Below, in pieces: positions 6,466 to 13,719 of a stretch of 18,033 bases of DNA. Numbering within the stretch: the first letter of the stretch is position 1; the number at the start of each line of letters is the position of its first letter. The DNA comes from PALSA-505 sp035308365 (GTDB lineage: Bacteria > Actinomycetota > Actinomycetes > Streptosporangiales > Streptosporangiaceae). The DNA is taken from positions 1-18,033 of the forward strand of contig DATGGU010000065.1 of NCBI GenBank assembly GCA_035308365.1, in the 5' to 3' direction. A program made the position numbers and the translations under genes. The notes under the pieces are model-generated. The model made no database searches. It worked only from the letters and a program-made list of their open reading frames with translations, and had not been told where the DNA came from.

Positions 6466-8316
6466 ATGACCGAACTCATTCCACTGAAGGTTCTGTTTGG
6501 CAATCCGGAGCGCATCGCGCCGTCCATATCGCCCGATGGCACGAGGCTTGGCTGGATCGCACCGCACGAGGGCGTGCTGAACGTCTGGGTCGCCCCGATC
6601 AGCGACGAGGGCGTCGACTGGCAGGCCGCCCGCGTGGTCACCAACGACACCGACCGGGGCATCCGGGGCTTCGTCTGGGCCCACGACGACCGTCATCTGG
6701 TGTACCAGCAGGACACCGGTGGAGACGAGAACTGGCGCCTGTACAGCATGGATCTGGTCACCGACACCCACCGTGACCTCACGCCGTTCGACAACGTCCA
6801 GGCCAAGTTGCTGGCAACCGAGGCGAAGTACCCCAACGAGGCGCTCATCGAGCTGAACCTCGACAACCCGGAGCTGCACGACGTATACCGGCTCAACCTC
6901 ACCACTGGCGAGCTGGTCAAGGAGGTGGAGAATCCGGGTTTCGCCGGCTGGGTGGCCGACGCCGACCTGGTCGTGCGCGCGGCGGCGAAGCCGCACCCGG
7001 ACGGCAGCATGGACGTGCTGGTCCGTGGCGGCGCGAATGAGGACTGGGCGACGCTGCTCACCATCCCGGCGCAGGACGTCATGACGAGCGGGCCGATCGC
7101 GTTCAGCGCCGACGGCGGCTCGCTGCTCGCCCTGAGCTCGGTGGGCGCCAACACCGGCAGGCTGATCCGCATCGACCTGGCGACCGGGGCGACGCAGGTG
7201 CTGGCCGAAGACCCGGAGGCGGACGTCACCGGGGTCCGGCTGCACCCCGATACGCGTGAGCCGCAGTTCGCCACGCTGCTGAAGGACAGGTCGGAGTACA
7301 TCGCGCTGGATCCCTCGCTGGAGCCCGACCTGGCGGCCATCCGCGCGCTGCACCCCGGGGATCCCAGCTTCGGCGACGGCGACGACGCCGACCTGATCTG
7401 GCTGGTCAGCTTCAGCAATGACACGGGCCCGGTCACGTACTTCGCCTATGACCGGCGCACCCGCAGCGGCCGGTTCCTGTTCGAGGCGCGCCCCGAGCTG
7501 TCCCGGTATGAACTGGCCCCGATGGAGCCGTTCTCGTTCACCTCGCGCGATGGCCTCACCCTGCACGGATACGCCACGTTCCCGCCGGGGGCGGACCGGT
7601 CCAGACTGCCGATGGTGCTCAACGTGCACGGCGGCCCCTGGGTCCGGGATGTCTGGGGCTACACCCCGGAGGCGCAGTGGATGGCCAACCGCGGTTACCT
7701 GTGCCTCCAGGTCAACTACCGCGGCTCCAGCGGGTACGGCAAGGCGTTCATCAACGCCGGCGACAAGGAGTGGGGCGCCAAGATGCAGGACGACCTGACC
7801 GACGCCGTCGGCTTCGCGATCGAGCAGGGCTGGGCGGATCCGAAGCGGGTCGCGATCTACGGCGGTTCCTACGGCGGCTACGCCACGCTCGCCGGAGCGG
7901 CCTTCACCCCGGATCTGTACTGCTGCGGCGTGGATATTGTGGGCCCGTCGAACCTCAAGACGCTGATCGAGTCCATTCCACCCTATTGGGCGCCCATGAT
8001 CGCCATATTCCACGAGCGGGTTGGCAATCCGGCCACCGACGAGGCCTTTCTGTGGTCCCGTTCGCCATTGTCCAAGGCGAGCAGCATCCGTATTCCCATG
8101 CTCATCGCCCAGGGGGCCAACGACCCCCGGGTGAAACAGGCCGAATCGGAGCAGATCGTCGCCGCCATGCGCGAGGCCGGCGTGGACTACGAATACATGC
8201 TGTTCCCGGATGAGGGGCATGGCTTCGTGAAGCCGGAAAACAGGCTCCGCTTTTACGCCGCGGCCGACCGGTTTCTTGCCAAGCATCTTGGCGGCAGGGC
8301 TGAAACCACTGGTTAA
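6466..8316 (+). CDS. S9 family prolyl oligopeptidase / acylaminoacyl-peptidase-type serine peptidase
   Basis: The 616-residue protein has the two-part architecture of S9 peptidases: an N-terminal seven-bladed beta-propeller (about residues 10-350) that gates access, and a C-terminal alpha/beta hydrolase domain. The catalytic triad is visible as S468 in GGSYGGY, D553 in GANDPRV and H585 in DEGHGF. NVHGGPW near residue 387 supplies the oxyanion region. There is no signal peptide, so it is likely cytosolic and acts on short peptides or acylated N-termini. The ATG at 6466 has no convincing ribosome site; TAGGCAT shortly upstream may be a -10 for leaderless expression. The gene ends convergent to the esterase gene with a 27-base gap. 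Confidence 0.93.
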   Translation: MTELIPLKVLFGNPERIAPSISPDGTRLGWIAPHEGVLNVWVAPISDEGVDWQAARVVTNDTDRGIRGFVWAHDDRHLVYQQDTGGDENWRLYSMDLVTDTHRDLTPFDNVQAKLLATEAKYPNEALIELNLDNPELHDVYRLNLTTGELVKEVENPGFAGWVADADLVVRAAAKPHPDGSMDVLVRGGANEDWATLLTIPAQDVMTSGPIAFSADGGSLLALSSVGANTGRLIRIDLATGATQVLAEDPEADVTGVRLHPDTREPQFATLLKDRSEYIALDPSLEPDLAAIRALHPGDPSFGDGDDADLIWLVSFSNDTGPVTYFAYDRRTRSGRFLFEARPELSRYELAPMEPFSFTSRDGLTLHGYATFPPGADRSRLPMVLNVHGGPWVRDVWGYTPEAQWMANRGYLCLQVNYRGSSGYGKAFINAGDKEWGAKMQDDLTDAVGFAIEQGWADPKRVAIYGGSYGGYATLAGAAFTPDLYCCGVDIVGPSNLKTLIESIPPYWAPMIAIFHERVGNPATDEAFLWSRSPLSKASSIRIPMLIAQGANDPRVKQAESEQIVAAMREAGVDYEYMLFPDEGHGFVKPENRLRFYAAADRFLAKHLGGRAETTG

Positions 8317-8343
8317 AATTTACGAGGGGGAGCAAAGCACCGG

Positions 8344-9633
8344 TCAAGCGAATAGGCCGCACCGGGGACAAAGATCGCCTGCTGGCGGGCGGCCCAAGCC
8401 GGAATGGACGCCGGGTGAGCCGCTCTTGACCGGGGTGCTGCCCGGCCCGTTGCCTTTCTGGCAGGCCGGGCAGACCGACGGGAGGTCGCCGGGTGGCACC
8501 GGCTTCAGCGAGGCCTCGGCCGCGAGCTGGGGGGTCATCCATTCCAGCATGGGTGTGACCAGGTCGCGCCAGGTGAACATGGTGTGCCCGCCGCCGGGTG
8601 CCAGCACCACCTTCACCTTGGGCTGCCGCTGCAGCAGGAGCTGCTGGAAGGCGTCCGCCTGCAGGACGTCCTCCCGGTCACCCGATCCCGCGCCGATCCA
8701 GAACTTCGGCAGGAACGCCCAGCTCGGCACCAGCGGCAGCGCGTCCATCGGCGTGTTCGCCTCCTGCAGCGCGTGGTCGTGCAGGAACGGCGACTCGTAC
8801 CGGGCGGGCCTGCCGACCAGGACGGGCAACGGGCTGAAGTACCCGCTCATCACGCCGGCGAAGCCGAACAGCTTCCGGTAGCGGATGGCCAGGTTGGCGG
8901 CGCAGAAGCCGCCCTCGGAGTAGCCGGCCAGGCCCCAGCCGGCGCCCGGCGGCTGCACCCGGACCGTCCGGAACACGTAGTCCGGCACGTCCTCGGCCAG
9001 GTAGGTCGCGTCCTGGATGCCGCCGTTCGGCAGGTTGAGGCACTCCAGATCACGCCGCAACTGGCCCTCGGTATCAGGCATGACCAGCACGGCCGGCCTG
9101 GCCAGGTTGTCCCGGACCAGCGTGTTGAGGGTGCTGGTGATCCCCATGACGTTGATCCAGTCCTGCGGCTCGCCCGGATATCCGGGGAACAGCTCGATCG
9201 CCGGGAACCGGTAGTTCGCATAGGCCTTCTGGAAATACTGCGGCGGCAGGTATATGTACACCGTCCGCTTGATCTGTGTCTGGGCCCCGGTGATGGTCAG
9301 CTGAACCGTATAACCCGACTGCCTGGCACTGGCGTTGTTAACCAGCCCACCCAGAATTTTACTGAACTTTGTACTGGTCATATTTGGGATGAGGATAGGT
9401 TTACTCACGTTGGGCGTCTGGTTGGTGAAGTCGGCGACCACTGCACCCCAGGATTGGTAATAATCGTAGTACTTGTTCACCGCCGCCACACCGAACAGCA
9501 TGGCCGGCACGAAAGCCAGGCACGCGGCAAGCACGCGGAAAACAACCTGCCTGGCGACGACCATCCACCAGACAAAGCCAACAAACACAACCATCAACAG
9601 GAGAAACAAACCGGGACTCTGCGGCTCCAGCAC
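8344..9633 (-). CDS. Membrane-anchored esterase (esterase D / antigen 85-like alpha/beta hydrolase) with cysteine-rich tail
   Basis: The 429-residue protein starts with two hydrophobic helices (about 8-26 and 29-51) followed by the conserved YYDYYQSWGA segment seen in actinobacterial esterases of PF00756 type. The hydrolase domain shows FPGYPGEPQDWI, nucleophile S239 in GYSEGG, an acidic stretch GSGDREDVL (319-324), and H350 in GGGHTMFTWR. Family members are mycolyltransferase-like or feruloyl-esterase-like; the substrate here is unknown. After the domain end near residue 377 comes a Pro/Gly-rich extension with C388-PA-C391 and C422-PR-C425, resembling two zinc knuckles. GTG 9633 has a good GGGAGGAC ribosome site. 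A small AT-rich pocket lies at about 9345-9410 inside the gene. Confidence 0.88.
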   Translation of the reverse strand: MLEPQSPGLFLLLMVVFVGFVWWMVVARQVVFRVLAACLAFVPAMLFGVAAVNKYYDYYQSWGAVVADFTNQTPNVSKPILIPNMTSTKFSKILGGLVNNASARQSGYTVQLTITGAQTQIKRTVYIYLPPQYFQKAYANYRFPAIELFPGYPGEPQDWINVMGITSTLNTLVRDNLARPAVLVMPDTEGQLRRDLECLNLPNGGIQDATYLAEDVPDYVFRTVRVQPPGAGWGLAGYSEGGFCAANLAIRYRKLFGFAGVMSGYFSPLPVLVGRPARYESPFLHDHALQEANTPMDALPLVPSWAFLPKFWIGAGSGDREDVLQADAFQQLLLQRQPKVKVVLAPGGGHTMFTWRDLVTPMLEWMTPQLAAEASLKPVPPGDLPSVCPACQKGNGPGSTPVKSGSPGVHSGLGRPPAGDLCPRCGLFA

Positions 9634-9727
9634 TCCCGTCCTCCCTGTCCCACTAGCGGCCAGCGCGGAGGTAGGCGACCGTCACCCAACCACACCCCCC
9701 AGCTTCCGGGGGGTCCGGGGGTCGGCC

Positions 9728-9927
9728 CAAACCCACAACCCCAAGCCACCACCGTGGGGGCGCGGGGCCCCGCCCAACCCACCGCCGCGGGGGTCCGGCC
9801 CCAACCCCACAACCCCAAGCCACCACCGCAAGGGCGCGGGGCGGCCCGCCCAACCCCACAACCCAAGCCACCACCGCAAGGGCGCGGGGGCCCGCCCAAC
9901 CCCACAACCCAAGCCACCACCGTGGGG
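9728..9927. repeat. C-rich 46-49 bp tandem repeat array with minus-strand G-quadruplex motifs
   Basis: Four clear copies of an AACCCCACAACCCCAAGCC-type core followed by ACCACCG begin near 9730, 9803, 9852 and 9898. A degenerate partial copy lies between the first two. Spacing is 49 and 46 bases for the last three. On the minus strand, copies at 9845-9864 and 9891-9910 read GGGTTGTGGGGTTGGGCGGG, a canonical four-run G-quadruplex motif; the other two copies have three runs of three or more G. The array lies downstream of tRNA-Ser and upstream of the esterase gene on their shared strand. Confidence 0.75.
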
Positions 9928-9929
9928 GT

Positions 9930-9950
9930 CCGGGGGGCTCGGCCCCCCGG
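9930..9950. terminator. Strong GC hairpin downstream of tRNA-Ser
   Basis: CCGGGGGG (9930-9937) pairs with CCCCCCGG (9943-9950) around a 5-base loop. In the tRNA-Ser direction (minus) it follows an ATTTTTA tract rather than preceding it, so it is not a textbook intrinsic terminator, though it could block readthrough into the esterase gene. Confidence 0.35.
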
Positions 9951-10009
9951 GTAAAAATTGCGGGCCTTCGGCGCAGGTGGGCGAAGCACACCAAGCAGCA
10001 GTCGCCGCG

Positions 10010-10096
10010 CGGTGGAGGTGGGATTTGAACCCACGGAGGGGTTGCCCCCTCACACGCTTTCGAGGCGTGCGCCCTCGGCCACTAGGCGACTCCACC
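10010..10096 (-). tRNA. tRNA-Ser (anticodon CGA)
   Basis: The 87-base minus-strand cloverleaf has acceptor GGTGGAG (10096-10090) pairing with CTCCACC (10017-10011) and discriminator G at 10010. The anticodon stem CACGC/GCGTG holds the loop CTCGAAA, giving CGA, which reads the TCG serine codon. The long variable arm (GAGGGGGCAACCCCTC) is diagnostic of class II tRNAs. The T arm is GTGGGTTCAAATCCCAC. CCA is not encoded, unlike in the tRNA-Pro of this window. The TadA gene lies 77 bases upstream on the same strand. Confidence 0.95.
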
Positions 10097-10173
10097 GCGG
10101 GTGAGCATACCCGCCCTGCGCTACTGACGTGCTACCTGTGTGAAGGTCCATTGCGGAAACGCTTCACCGCTGG

Positions 10174-10704
10174 TCATCGTTCCGGCCGCCGGCGGGCGGC
10201 GAAGAAGTCCCGCAACAGGGCTCCGCACTCCGCCGCCAGAACGCCCCCGATGACCTCGGGCGTGTGGCCAAGCCGCCGGTCACGAACGACATCCCAGAGC
10301 GAGCCGGCCGCCCCGCCCTTCGGATCCACCGCCCCGTAGACGAGCCGGGCGAGCCGGGCGAGCACCATGGCGCCGGCGCACATCGTGCATGGCTCCAGCG
10401 TCACAACGATTGTGCAACCATCCAGGCGGCGGCTGCCGATGACCCTGGCCGCCGCCCTGATGGCCTCGATCTCGGCGTGGGCGGTCGGGTCGCCTTCGGC
10501 CTCGCGCCGGTTGTGCGCCTTGGCGATCCGCTTCCCCGCCGGGTCGAGCACGACGGCGCCCACCGGCACGTCGGCGTCGTCTCCACCGGCCGCGCTCGCC
10601 GCCTCCGCCTCGGCCAGGGCGATCCGCATCGCCGGTTCGAAGCCCGCGACATAGCCGGGAACCTGCGGGGCGGGCTCCTGGCCACGCTGACCTTGTGCGG
10701 GCAC
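10174..10704 (-). CDS. tadA: tRNA adenosine(34) deaminase TadA
   Basis: The 176-residue zinc deaminase converts the wobble adenosine of tRNA-Arg(ACG) to inosine. The zinc and catalytic motifs are H76-A-E78 (TAHAEIEAI) and P105-C106-TM-C109 (LEPCTMCAGAMVLAR), both typical of TadA rather than cytidine deaminases. DPKGGAAGSLWDVV and the C-terminal helix LLRDFFAARR complete the domain. The N-terminal ~25 residues are extra; the core begins at M26 (MRIALAEAEAA), so a later start is possible, but neither start has a strong ribosome site. The upstream gene's stop is five bases before GTG 10704, indicating translational coupling with the TadA-associated protein. Confidence 0.93.
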   Translation of the reverse strand: MPAQGQRGQEPAPQVPGYVAGFEPAMRIALAEAEAASAAGGDDADVPVGAVVLDPAGKRIAKAHNRREAEGDPTAHAEIEAIRAAARVIGSRRLDGCTIVVTLEPCTMCAGAMVLARLARLVYGAVDPKGGAAGSLWDVVRDRRLGHTPEVIGGVLAAECGALLRDFFAARRRPER

Positions 10705-10709
10705 CGGAC

Positions 10710-11201
10710 TCAGGGGCCGAGCGCGGCGTCGAGGGCGCGGTCCATGGCCTGCCCGAAGCCCATCCGGCCGGCCAGGCTGGCGAGCACCTCATCGGGGTAC
10801 AGGTCCAGGTCGCCGGACAGCGCACCCAGTTCCATCTCGTCCACGCCGAGGTCGGCGAAGATCGACAGGTCACCGACCGGGAGCACCTGGTCGAGATCCT
10901 CGTCGTCGGGTACCGGAATGCCAAGGTAGTTGAGTACCTGCCCGGCCAGTGGCCAGTCCACGGCGGCGGTGACGTCGGACAGGAAGATCGAGGTATGCGC
11001 CCCGCGGACCCGGAGCGCCACGAAGAAGTCGTCGCCCACGGCGACGAGACCGATGGTTCCGCCGATGCTCGGCTGCTGCCTGAGCGCCTGAAGCAGGCCG
11101 GTCAGATCCTCGGTCAGGGCCACCGGAAGCACTTCCGCCTCCCATGCGTCCTCCTCGCGGTAGACGATGACGGCGAAGTCAGTCGAGCTGGGGTCAGGCA
11201 T
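10710..11201 (-). CDS. tRNA adenosine deaminase-associated protein
   Basis: The 163-residue acidic protein matches the actinobacterial family found next to tadA (TIGR03941, from memory). Recognisable blocks are DFAVIVYREEDAWEAEVLP, IGLVAVGDDFFVALRVRG, IFLSDVTAAVDWPLAGQVL, PVGDLSIFADLGVDEMEL and LDLYPDEVLASLAGRMGFG. Its biochemical role is not established; the constant linkage to tadA suggests a partner or regulator. ATG 11201 is preceded by GTGGGGTAACA on the minus strand. tadA follows after five bases, so the two form an operon. Confidence 0.9.
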   Translation of the reverse strand: MPDPSSTDFAVIVYREEDAWEAEVLPVALTEDLTGLLQALRQQPSIGGTIGLVAVGDDFFVALRVRGAHTSIFLSDVTAAVDWPLAGQVLNYLGIPVPDDEDLDQVLPVGDLSIFADLGVDEMELGALSGDLDLYPDEVLASLAGRMGFGQAMDRALDAALGP

Positions 11202-11453
11202 TGTTACCCCACGGGGTGGCTGTCACCACGGAATCGTGTCAGATCGGCGCGGTGTGCGTCCTGTGATCGCGCGCGCCAGTCCGCAGAACTGTGCCTAGGT
11301 GACTGTTAGGAGCGGCGCCGGTACGGGTACGAACCAGGAGCAGCTACACACCCAAAATTTACTGTCCGTAGCCACAGGCCGCAAAAGCCGGGTGCGCTAA
11401 GCTAAGTTTCACGTTCGACTGGCCCGTGTGGATGTCGTTGGAGGCGAATGGTC

Positions 11454-11609
11454 ATGAAGAAGGCACTCACCTGGGGCGCCATTATCTTCGTGGCGTTCTA
11501 CCTAGTCACCCAGCCCGCTAACTCCGGGCACCTGCTGAACAGCGGCTTCCATGGACTCCATGACGCAGCCGACTCACTTGCCCGCTTCGTGCGCTCGCTG
11601 TCTTTCTAA
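11454..11609 (+). CDS. Small single-helix membrane protein, 51 aa
   Basis: The frame opens at ATG 11454 and encodes MKKALTWGAIIFVAFYLVTQ followed by a soluble amphipathic segment ending FVRSLSF. One transmembrane helix spans about residues 5-19. GGAGG (11440-11444) is spaced nine bases from ATG 11454; the in-frame ATG at 11448 is too close to it. I recognise the pattern (MKKALTWG, FYLVTQP, GLHDAADSL) as a small conserved actinobacterial protein of unknown function. The PH-domain membrane protein gene starts five bases after its stop, so they form a two-gene operon. It is easily missed because of its size. Confidence 0.75.
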   Translation: MKKALTWGAIIFVAFYLVTQPANSGHLLNSGFHGLHDAADSLARFVRSLSF

Positions 11610-11614
11610 CGTGC

Positions 11615-12148
11615 ATGCGCCTGATCACGCCGGCGGGCAACTCAGCACCAACCACAGTCAACAAGTACCTGTTGCCGCATGAAGAACAGGTCATAACGGT
11701 TCGTAAGCACCCGGCGGTGCTGGTCCGGCCTATCTCCTATGTCGTTGGCGGCCTTATCGTCGCCGGTGTGCTCACCGAGTTCATCGGCAGGCACAATGGC
11801 CTCGCCTTGCTCGTCATCTGGCTGGCCTGGGCGGTCCTGCTCGGCAATCTCGCCCTCCAGACGATCATCTGGGCGATCAACTACTTCGTGGTCACCTCGC
11901 AGCGGATGATGCTGACCAGCGGCCTGATCACCCGCAAGGTCGCGATGATGCCGCTGACCAAGGTGACTGACATGAGCTTCCAGCGGAACTTCCAGGGCCA
12001 GATTCTGGGCTATGGCACGTTCATCCTGGAATCCGCCGGCCAGGACCAGGCGTTCCGCGTCGTGGACCACCTCCCCTACCCCGAGCAGCTCTACCTGGAG
12101 GTCTGCGGCCTCATCTTCCCCAGCAAGGGCGACGCCAGCGACGACTAG
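11615..12148 (+). CDS. PH domain-containing membrane protein (bPH2 / YdbS-like)
   Basis: The 177-residue protein has an N-terminal leader with YLLPHEEQVITVRKHPAVLVRP, two transmembrane helices (about 40-57 and 63-83), and then a bacterial PH-like domain: NYFVVTSQRMMLTSGLITRKVAMMPLTKVTDMSFQRN, GYGTFILESAGQDQAFRVVDHLPYPEQLYLEV. This is the standard bPH2 layout, cytoplasmic after a hairpin membrane anchor. The role of the family is unclear; some members act in envelope stress or lipid handling. ATG 11615 lacks a good ribosome site and is five bases past the small-protein stop, so coupled translation is likely. The stop overlaps that of the convergent EamA gene. Confidence 0.9.
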   Translation: MRLITPAGNSAPTTVNKYLLPHEEQVITVRKHPAVLVRPISYVVGGLIVAGVLTEFIGRHNGLALLVIWLAWAVLLGNLALQTIIWAINYFVVTSQRMMLTSGLITRKVAMMPLTKVTDMSFQRNFQGQILGYGTFILESAGQDQAFRVVDHLPYPEQLYLEVCGLIFPSKGDASDD

Positions 12149-13002
12149 GCGGTGAGCAGGACCACGCCGACGGCGGCCAGGACGAGGCCGGCGCGTTGCA
12201 CCGAGCGCATGTGCTCGCGGAGCAGCAGGCGGGCCAGCAGGACCGTGACCCCCGGATACAGCGAGGTGATCACCACTGCCAGGCCGAACAGGCCCGCCCT
12301 GGTCGCGATCACGTAGCTGATGTTGGCGGTGGCGTCGAGGGCCCCGGACAGCAAGGCCATCGCGAACACGTTCTGGCCGGTGTTCCACCCGATGGGCCTG
12401 GTCCTGGTCAGCAAAGCGGCGCCGAGCGCAATCGCCGATCCGGACAGCCTGGACACCGCGACCGGCCAGAGCACGCCGGACGTGCCCGCGTTCTTGAGGA
12501 ACAGGAAGAACAGCCCGAACGCGATCCCGGCCGCGAGCCCGTAGGCCAGCCCCCGCGCGGATTGGCGCCCGCCGGGCCGATCGCCTCCCGGTGACCTGCC
12601 ACCTTCCATGCTGACCAGGGTGATCGCGACCAGGCAGAGCACGGCGCCGACCACGACGGCGGGCCCTGGCCGCTCGCCCTGCGCGACCGCCACGCCGACC
12701 GGCAGAACGGTGGAGGCCAGCGCGGTGACCGGCGCCACTACGCTCATCGGCCCGGTGGCCAGCCCGGCGTAGAAGGCGATCAGGCCGGCCCCACCGGCCG
12801 CGCCCGCGACCAGTCCCCACACGATCCCCGGCAGCTCGATGTGGCCGCCAGCCACCAGGGTCGCGGCCAGAACGATCAGCCCACCGAACGGCGCGGACAC
12901 GCTCAGCACAGCGATGGCCGAGATTCGGCGGGCCGACAGGCCGCCGAGGAAGTCCGCGGTGCCGTAGAGAACCGCGGCGGCGAGTGCGAAGATCACAACC
13001 AT
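12145..13002 (-). CDS. EamA/DMT family transporter
   Basis: The 285-residue protein consists of about ten hydrophobic helices arranged as two EamA repeats, roughly residues 1-131 and 150-284, joined by a charged Gly/Arg-rich cytoplasmic linker (GGRSPGGDRPGGRQ). Each half ends with the family pattern (VAQGERPGPAVVVGAVLCLVAITLV; LLLREHMRSVQRAGLVLAAVGVVLL). Drug/metabolite transporters of this type move small metabolites or amino acids, often outward. GGGGAGCC precedes ATG 13002. It is divergent from an XRE-cupin regulator across an inverted-repeat operator, a frequent pairing in which the regulator controls the transporter. The substrate is unknown. Confidence 0.9.
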   Translation of the reverse strand: MVVIFALAAAVLYGTADFLGGLSARRISAIAVLSVSAPFGGLIVLAATLVAGGHIELPGIVWGLVAGAAGGAGLIAFYAGLATGPMSVVAPVTALASTVLPVGVAVAQGERPGPAVVVGAVLCLVAITLVSMEGGRSPGGDRPGGRQSARGLAYGLAAGIAFGLFFLFLKNAGTSGVLWPVAVSRLSGSAIALGAALLTRTRPIGWNTGQNVFAMALLSGALDATANISYVIATRAGLFGLAVVITSLYPGVTVLLARLLLREHMRSVQRAGLVLAAVGVVLLTA

Positions 13003-13042
13003 GCGTGCCAGGCTCCCCGGAGGCCGTCAGGACCGCCGGGCC

Positions 13043-13088
13043 GGGCGGTCGGAATAATGTAATACACGGTCTAGTATACCGACCGCCC
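13043..13088. promoter_or_regulatory. Divergent promoter/operator of the EamA and XRE-cupin genes
   Basis: GGGCGGTCGG (13043-13052) and CCGACCGCCC (13079-13088) are perfect 10-bp inverted arms around a 26-base AT-rich core. The core holds TAGTAT (13072-13077), a good -10 for the regulator gene, and TACATT on the minus strand (13061-13056), a possible -10 for the transporter gene. A regulator bound to both arms would cover both promoters. Confidence 0.6.
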
Positions 13089-13110
13089 ATCACGGAGCGA
13101 AAGCTGATTG

Positions 13111-13686
13111 ATGACCGACTCAACCGACATAACGGGCGCCGTCGCCCGTACCGTCCAGGCCCTGCGCACCGAGCGTGGCTGGTCCCTCGATCAGCTCGCC
13201 GCGCGTTCGGGGGTGAGCAAGGGAGTTCTCGTCGCGGTCGAGCAAGCCCGTTCCAACCCGAATCTGGCGACCCTCGTCAGGATCAGCGACGCGTTCGGCG
13301 TTCCCGTCACGCGTCTGGTCGAGGTCGGCGCCGAGCCCACGGTCCGGGTGGCAGGCCCCGAGGCAGCGCGCGTGCTGTGGCGCGGCCCGGCTGGCGGCAC
13401 CGGCACGATCATCGCGGCCACCGAGCCGCCCTGGGCCGCCGAACTCTGGCGCTGGGAGGTGCTCCCTGGCGAGACGTTCGGCGGCTACCCGCACGCACCG
13501 GCGACCCGCGAGCTGGTCTGGGTGGAGACCGGGACGCTCACGGTCATCGTCGTCGGCGAGCAGCACCAGGTCGGCCCGGGTGAATCCGCCCGGTTCCCCG
13601 GCGGCCTGCCACACTCCTACACGAACAACGCCGCCGGCCCGGTCCACATGACCATGGTCGTCGTCATCCCACCCACCGACGCCTAA
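13111..13686 (+). CDS. XRE family regulator with C-terminal cupin domain
   Basis: The 191-residue protein has an N-terminal Cro/C1 helix-turn-helix (residues 14-67: VQALRTERGWSLDQLAARSGVSKGVLVAVEQARSNPNLATLVRISDAF, key motif SGVSKG..EQ..SNP) and a cupin barrel at about 115-186 (EVLPGETFGGYPHAPATRELVWVETG, GPGESARFPGGLPHSY). Such proteins sense a small ligand in the cupin and repress nearby catabolic or transport genes. ATG 13111 is preferred; TTG 13108 is directly adjacent and better spaced from CGGAG. The gene is divergent from the EamA transporter, whose promoter it probably controls. Confidence 0.92.
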   Translation: MTDSTDITGAVARTVQALRTERGWSLDQLAARSGVSKGVLVAVEQARSNPNLATLVRISDAFGVPVTRLVEVGAEPTVRVAGPEAARVLWRGPAGGTGTIIAATEPPWAAELWRWEVLPGETFGGYPHAPATRELVWVETGTLTVIVVGEQHQVGPGESARFPGGLPHSYTNNAAGPVHMTMVVVIPPTDA

Positions 13687-13719
13687 CCCCCCCACAGGCC
13701 CTCTCACCCGCCAACAACC

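Larger units (their letters stand above)
9634..10009. other. Noncoding C-rich spacer between esterase and tRNA-Ser
   Basis: This 376-base gap contains no credible gene. It holds a hairpin with six C/G pairs (9695-9713), the tandem repeat array (9728-9927), an 8-bp GC hairpin (9930-9950) and an isolated TAAAAATTG just beyond. Open frames across it on either strand are low-complexity Gly/Pro/Trp or Pro/Gln translations of the repeats. Confidence 0.7.

Noticed and set aside
6394..8286. Long minus-strand open frame (about 630 codons) opposite the S9 peptidase
   Set aside because: Same GC-driven antisense artefact; the sense strand has a complete catalytic triad.
9594..10034. Gly/Trp/Pro repeat protein on the minus strand
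   Set aside because: The apparent repeats are translations of the C-rich noncoding array in several frames, and the frame runs into tRNA-Ser.
10120..10170. GTGAAG...CTTCAC stem between tRNA-Ser and tadA
   Set aside because: Only six pairs with a long loop and no T-run; not strong enough to call a terminator.
11642..13123. Minus-strand frame spanning the PH-domain gene and part of the EamA gene
   Set aside because: It crosses two well-identified genes in other frames and has no recognisable domain.
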